The notes under the pieces were generated by a model that searched no databases, was not told the origin of the DNA, and saw only the letters and a list, made by a program, of their open reading frames with translations. From Rhodospirillaceae bacterium UBA1479 (GTDB taxonomy: Bacteria > Pseudomonadota > Alphaproteobacteria > Rhodospirillales > Casp-alpha2), in NCBI GenBank assembly GCA_002325375.1, contig DCRZ01000006.1:190911-254910 (forward strand): a DNA stretch of 64,000 nucleotides, given 5' to 3'. Positions 61,271 through 64,000 of the stretch are shown piece by piece. Numbering within the stretch: position 1 is the stretch's first letter; every line of letters starts with the position of its first letter. The translations under genes and the position numbers were made by a program.

Positions 61271-64000
61271 TCAGTGCGCCTCGTCCCAATTGGCGCCGAT
61301 GCCGATATCGACGTCGAGCGGCACGCTCAGATGCGCCGCGCCGGACATGACCTTGCGGACCGTGTCGCGGGTCGCCTCGATCTCGGCGTCGGGGACCTCG
61401 AAAATCAATTCATCATGGACCTGCAGCAGCATGCGGGCATTCAGGCCCGCCTCGGCCAGGGCGTCGGGCAGGCGGATCATGGCGCGCTTGATGATATCGG
61501 CCGCCCCGCCCTGGATCGGCGCGTTGATGGCGGCGCGCTCGGCAAATCCCCGCATGTTGGGGTTGCGGTCGTTGATGCCGCGAACATGGCATTTGCGCCC
61601 GAAGGTGGTTTCCACGAAACCCTGTTTCTTGGCCTGTTCCTTGGTCCGTTCCATATAGGCCTTGATGCCCGGATACTGTTCGAAATAGGCGTTGATGTAC
61701 TCACCCGCCTCGCCGCGGGAAATGCCCAGCTGGCGCGCAAGGCCGAAGGCGGAAATGCCGTAGATGATGCCGAAATTGATGGCCTTGGCGCGGCGCCGGA
61801 CCATGGGGTCCATGCCCTCGACCGGAATGCCGAACACCTGACTGGCCGTCAGGGCGTGAATGTCGATGCCATCGTGAAACGCCTGCTTGAGAACGTCGAT
61901 CCCGGCCACATGGGCCAGCAGGCGCAGTTCGATCTGCGAGTAATCCGCGGACATCAGGGTATATCCCTTGTCGGCGACGAAGGCGGTGCGGATCTTACGC
62001 CCTTCTTCGGAGCGGATCGGAATGTTCTGCAGGTTGGGGTCCGTTGAGGACAGTCGCCCGGTCGCCGCCACGGCCTGGGCGTAGTTTGTATGGACCCGCC
62101 CGGTCTTGGGATTGATCTGGCCGACCAGGCTGTCCGTATAGGTGCTTTTCAGTTTCGACAGCTGCCGCCAGTCCAAGACCTTCTGCGGCAGCTCATGGCC
62201 CTGGGCGGCCAGTTCCTCGAGGACCTCCGCCCCCGTGGCATAGGCCCCGGTCTTGGTCTTCTTGCCGCCGTCCAGGCCCATTTCGTCGAACAGGATTTCG
62301 CCCAGTTGCTTGGGCGACCCGATGTTGAACTCGTGGCCGGCCAGTTTGTGGATTTCGCCTTCCAGATCGTCCATGCGGGCGGCGAAATCGGCGCTCAGGT
62401 CCCGCAGGACGGTGGCGTCGACCTTGATGCCGCGCCGTTCCATGTCGCGCAGCACCGGGACCAGGGGCCGTTCCAGAGTCTCATAAACGGTGACCATGTG
62501 TTCGGCCACCAGGCGCGGCTTGAACACGCCATGCAGACGCAGCGTGATATCCGCGTCCTCGGCGGCGTAATCCAGGGCCTTATCCAGCGGCACCCGGTCG
62601 AACGACACCTGGGCCTTGCCGGTCCCGGCGACGTCCTTGAACTTGATGGTGTCGTAATCAAGGAAATCGCGGGCCAGGTCGTCCATGCCGTGGCCGTGCA
62701 GGCCGCCGTCGAGCACGTAGGACAGCAGCATGGTGTCGTCCACGGGCGCGACCTCGACGCCGTAGCGGCCGAGCACCTGAATGTCGTACTTGATGTTCTG
62801 GCCGACCTTGAGAATCGACGGGTCCTCAAGCATCGGCTTCAGCGCCGCCAGGGCGTCCTTCAGGGGAATCTGGTCCGGAGCACTTTCGCCGCCCCCGTCT
62901 CCGTCCCCAAGGTCCAATTGTCCCTGGGGGACGGCCGACACATGGGCCAGCGGGATGTAGCAGGCGCGGCCCGCTTCGGTCGAAAGCGACACGCCGACCA
63001 GACCCGCCCCCATGGCGTCCAACGCATCCGTTTCCGTATCCACGGCGACGACGCCGGTGGCGTAGGCGGCCTTGATCCAGGGCTGCAACTGGTCGAGCGT
63101 CTGCACCAGGTCGTACTGCGGAGCGAGCACGGCAGACGACTGCGTCGCCGCGCCGTTGCCGCCGTTCGCGGGCATGCCGAGGCGGCTTTCCACCGTGGTC
63201 GCCAGGGACTTGAAGCCGAGGTCGCGGAGGAAGGTCAGCAGGGTTTCCGCATCCGGCGCCTTCTTGCGCATCTCGTCGATGGTCCGCGTTGTGGGCACGT
63301 CATCCCTGAGCGTCACCAGGTCGCGGGAAATGCGCGCCATGTCGGCCTGTCCCAGCAGGGATTCCCGGCGTTTGGGCTGTTTGATCTCGGCCGCGCGGGC
63401 CAGCAGGGTGTCCAGGTCACCGTATTCGCCGATCAACTGCGCCGCCGTCTTCACGCCGATACCGGCCACGCCCGGCACGTTGTCCGACGAATCGCCGGCC
63501 AGGGCCTGCACGTCGATCACCTTGTCCGGTGCGACACCGAATTTTTCCATAACCTGCTCAGGGCCGATTTCGCGATTCTTCATGGCGTCGAACAGGACCA
63601 CGCTGTCATCGACCAGCTGCATCAGGTCCTTGTCCGAGGACACGATAGTCACCTCCGCGCCCCGTTCGCGGGCCTGGCGGGCGTAGGTCGCGATCAGGTC
63701 GTCGGCTTCGAACCCGTCCATGTCGATGGCCGGCACGTTGAGCGCTTCGGTCGCCTTGCGCACCAGTTCGAACTGCGGGATCAGGTCGTCGGGTGCCGGT
63801 GGGCGGTGCGCCTTGTATTCGGGGTAGATGTCATTGCGGAAGGTCTTGCGCGCGCGGTCGAAGATGACGGCGACGAAATCGGCCTCCGTGTCCTCGACCA
63901 GCTTCATCAGCATCTTGGTGAACCCGAATACCGCGTTGGTCGGCGTGCCGTCGGGCGCCGTCATCGGCGGCAGCGCGTGATAGGCGCGGAAGATGAAGCC
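61271..64000 (-). CDS. polA: DNA polymerase I, 5'-truncated by window edge
   Basis: At least 909 residues. The frame stays open to base 64000, reading GFIFRAYHALPP before the first internal Met, so the true start lies beyond the window. Order: 5'-3' exonuclease (AVIFDRARKTFRNDIYPEYKAHR, VSSDKDLMQLVDD); 3'-5' proofreading domain with the first acidic pair VAVDTETDALDAM; polymerase motif A SADYSQIELRLLAHV, motif B RRRAKAINFGIIYG, motif C QVHDELIFEV. Replication gap filling and repair. The proofreading site appears intact. Confidence 0.96.
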   Translation of the reverse strand, partial: GFIFRAYHALPPMTAPDGTPTNAVFGFTKMLMKLVEDTEADFVAVIFDRARKTFRNDIYPEYKAHRPPAPDDLIPQFELVRKATEALNVPAIDMDGFEADDLIATYARQARERGAEVTIVSSDKDLMQLVDDSVVLFDAMKNREIGPEQVMEKFGVAPDKVIDVQALAGDSSDNVPGVAGIGVKTAAQLIGEYGDLDTLLARAAEIKQPKRRESLLGQADMARISRDLVTLRDDVPTTRTIDEMRKKAPDAETLLTFLRDLGFKSLATTVESRLGMPANGGNGAATQSSAVLAPQYDLVQTLDQLQPWIKAAYATGVVAVDTETDALDAMGAGLVGVSLSTEAGRACYIPLAHVSAVPQGQLDLGDGDGGGESAPDQIPLKDALAALKPMLEDPSILKVGQNIKYDIQVLGRYGVEVAPVDDTMLLSYVLDGGLHGHGMDDLARDFLDYDTIKFKDVAGTGKAQVSFDRVPLDKALDYAAEDADITLRLHGVFKPRLVAEHMVTVYETLERPLVPVLRDMERRGIKVDATVLRDLSADFAARMDDLEGEIHKLAGHEFNIGSPKQLGEILFDEMGLDGGKKTKTGAYATGAEVLEELAAQGHELPQKVLDWRQLSKLKSTYTDSLVGQINPKTGRVHTNYAQAVAATGRLSSTDPNLQNIPIRSEEGRKIRTAFVADKGYTLMSADYSQIELRLLAHVAGIDVLKQAFHDGIDIHALTASQVFGIPVEGMDPMVRRRAKAINFGIIYGISAFGLARQLGISRGEAGEYINAYFEQYPGIKAYMERTKEQAKKQGFVETTFGRKCHVRGINDRNPNMRGFAERAAINAPIQGGAADIIKRAMIRLPDALAEAGLNARMLLQVHDELIFEVPDAEIEATRDTVRKVMSGAAHLSVPLDVDIGIGANWDEAH

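Overview
The window is a GC-rich (roughly 60-65%) chromosomal segment of an alphaproteobacterium, most likely of the Rhodospirillales type. GcrA (an alphaproteobacterial cell-cycle regulator), a PagL-like lipid A deacylase, MsrPQ, a single-chain methylmalonyl-CoA mutase and a BufABC operon all fit. Genus and species cannot be read from the sequence. Both edges cut genes: pheT at the left and polA at the right.

Layout. 0-3 kb: pheT and a coupled HAD phosphatase. 3.3-5.4 kb: a membrane class III cyclase and a GntR/FCD regulator. 5.5-11.2 kb: a two-carbon/2-hydroxyacid locus. A large FAD/Fe-S dehydrogenase and the GntR gene face a divergent serine-glyoxylate-type aminotransferase and a CaiB-type CoA-transferase. 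11.2-15.7 kb: a secreted DegP-like protease, a small conserved protein, a bufABC metallophore operon, tRNA-Arg(CCU) and PagL. 15.8-21.9 kb: prolyl aminopeptidase, YtoQ, DUF4743 Nudix, an ACT-like protein, gcrA and methylmalonyl-CoA mutase. 22-29.8 kb: a GH108 lysin carrying a phage-associated N-terminal module, a GGCT-like protein, infC-thrS, two glycosyltransferases and an alpha/beta hydrolase. 55-64 kb: ordinary chromosome again (SDR epimerase, TPR protein, GST, msrPQ, a periplasmic metallo-beta-lactamase-fold protein, polA).

The unusual part is 29.9-54.8 kb. Almost everything there is on the minus strand and belongs to a short-tailed (T7/BPP-1-like podovirus) particle: large terminase, portal, Bbp19-like protein, scaffold, capsid, tail tubular proteins A and B, an internal protein, tail fibre, 3TM holin, cell-wall hydrolase and a peptidoglycan-binding protein. 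I see no integrase, repressor, replication, small-terminase or excision gene. The module order is rearranged, a chromosomal-looking ODP-DHH fusion gene is embedded in it, and its base composition resembles the host. A defective or domesticated capsid cluster, perhaps gene-transfer-agent-like, is the simplest reading.

Within this cluster, between the tail fibre and the terminase, is a tightly overlapping five-gene cassette that I do not recognise as a described system. It encodes a protein whose alternating-cysteine tract runs directly into a Hint (hedgehog/intein) domain, a CDP-alcohol phosphatidyltransferase homologue lacking its fourth motif aspartate, an unknown protein, a radical SAM/SPASM enzyme, and an iron/2-oxoglutarate oxygenase-like protein. 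It looks like a post-translational maturation system for a virion or cell-surface protein.

Flanking the structural blocks are lower-GC islands. Each pairs a modular, proline/serine-rich cytoplasmic protein (two shared N-terminal modules, called X and Y here) with a short secreted protein, twice of the DUF2927 type. The chromosomal part also holds smaller oddities: a probable AUA start for infC, a duplicated gcrA tail differing only at synonymous sites, and a DnaA box upstream of gcrA.
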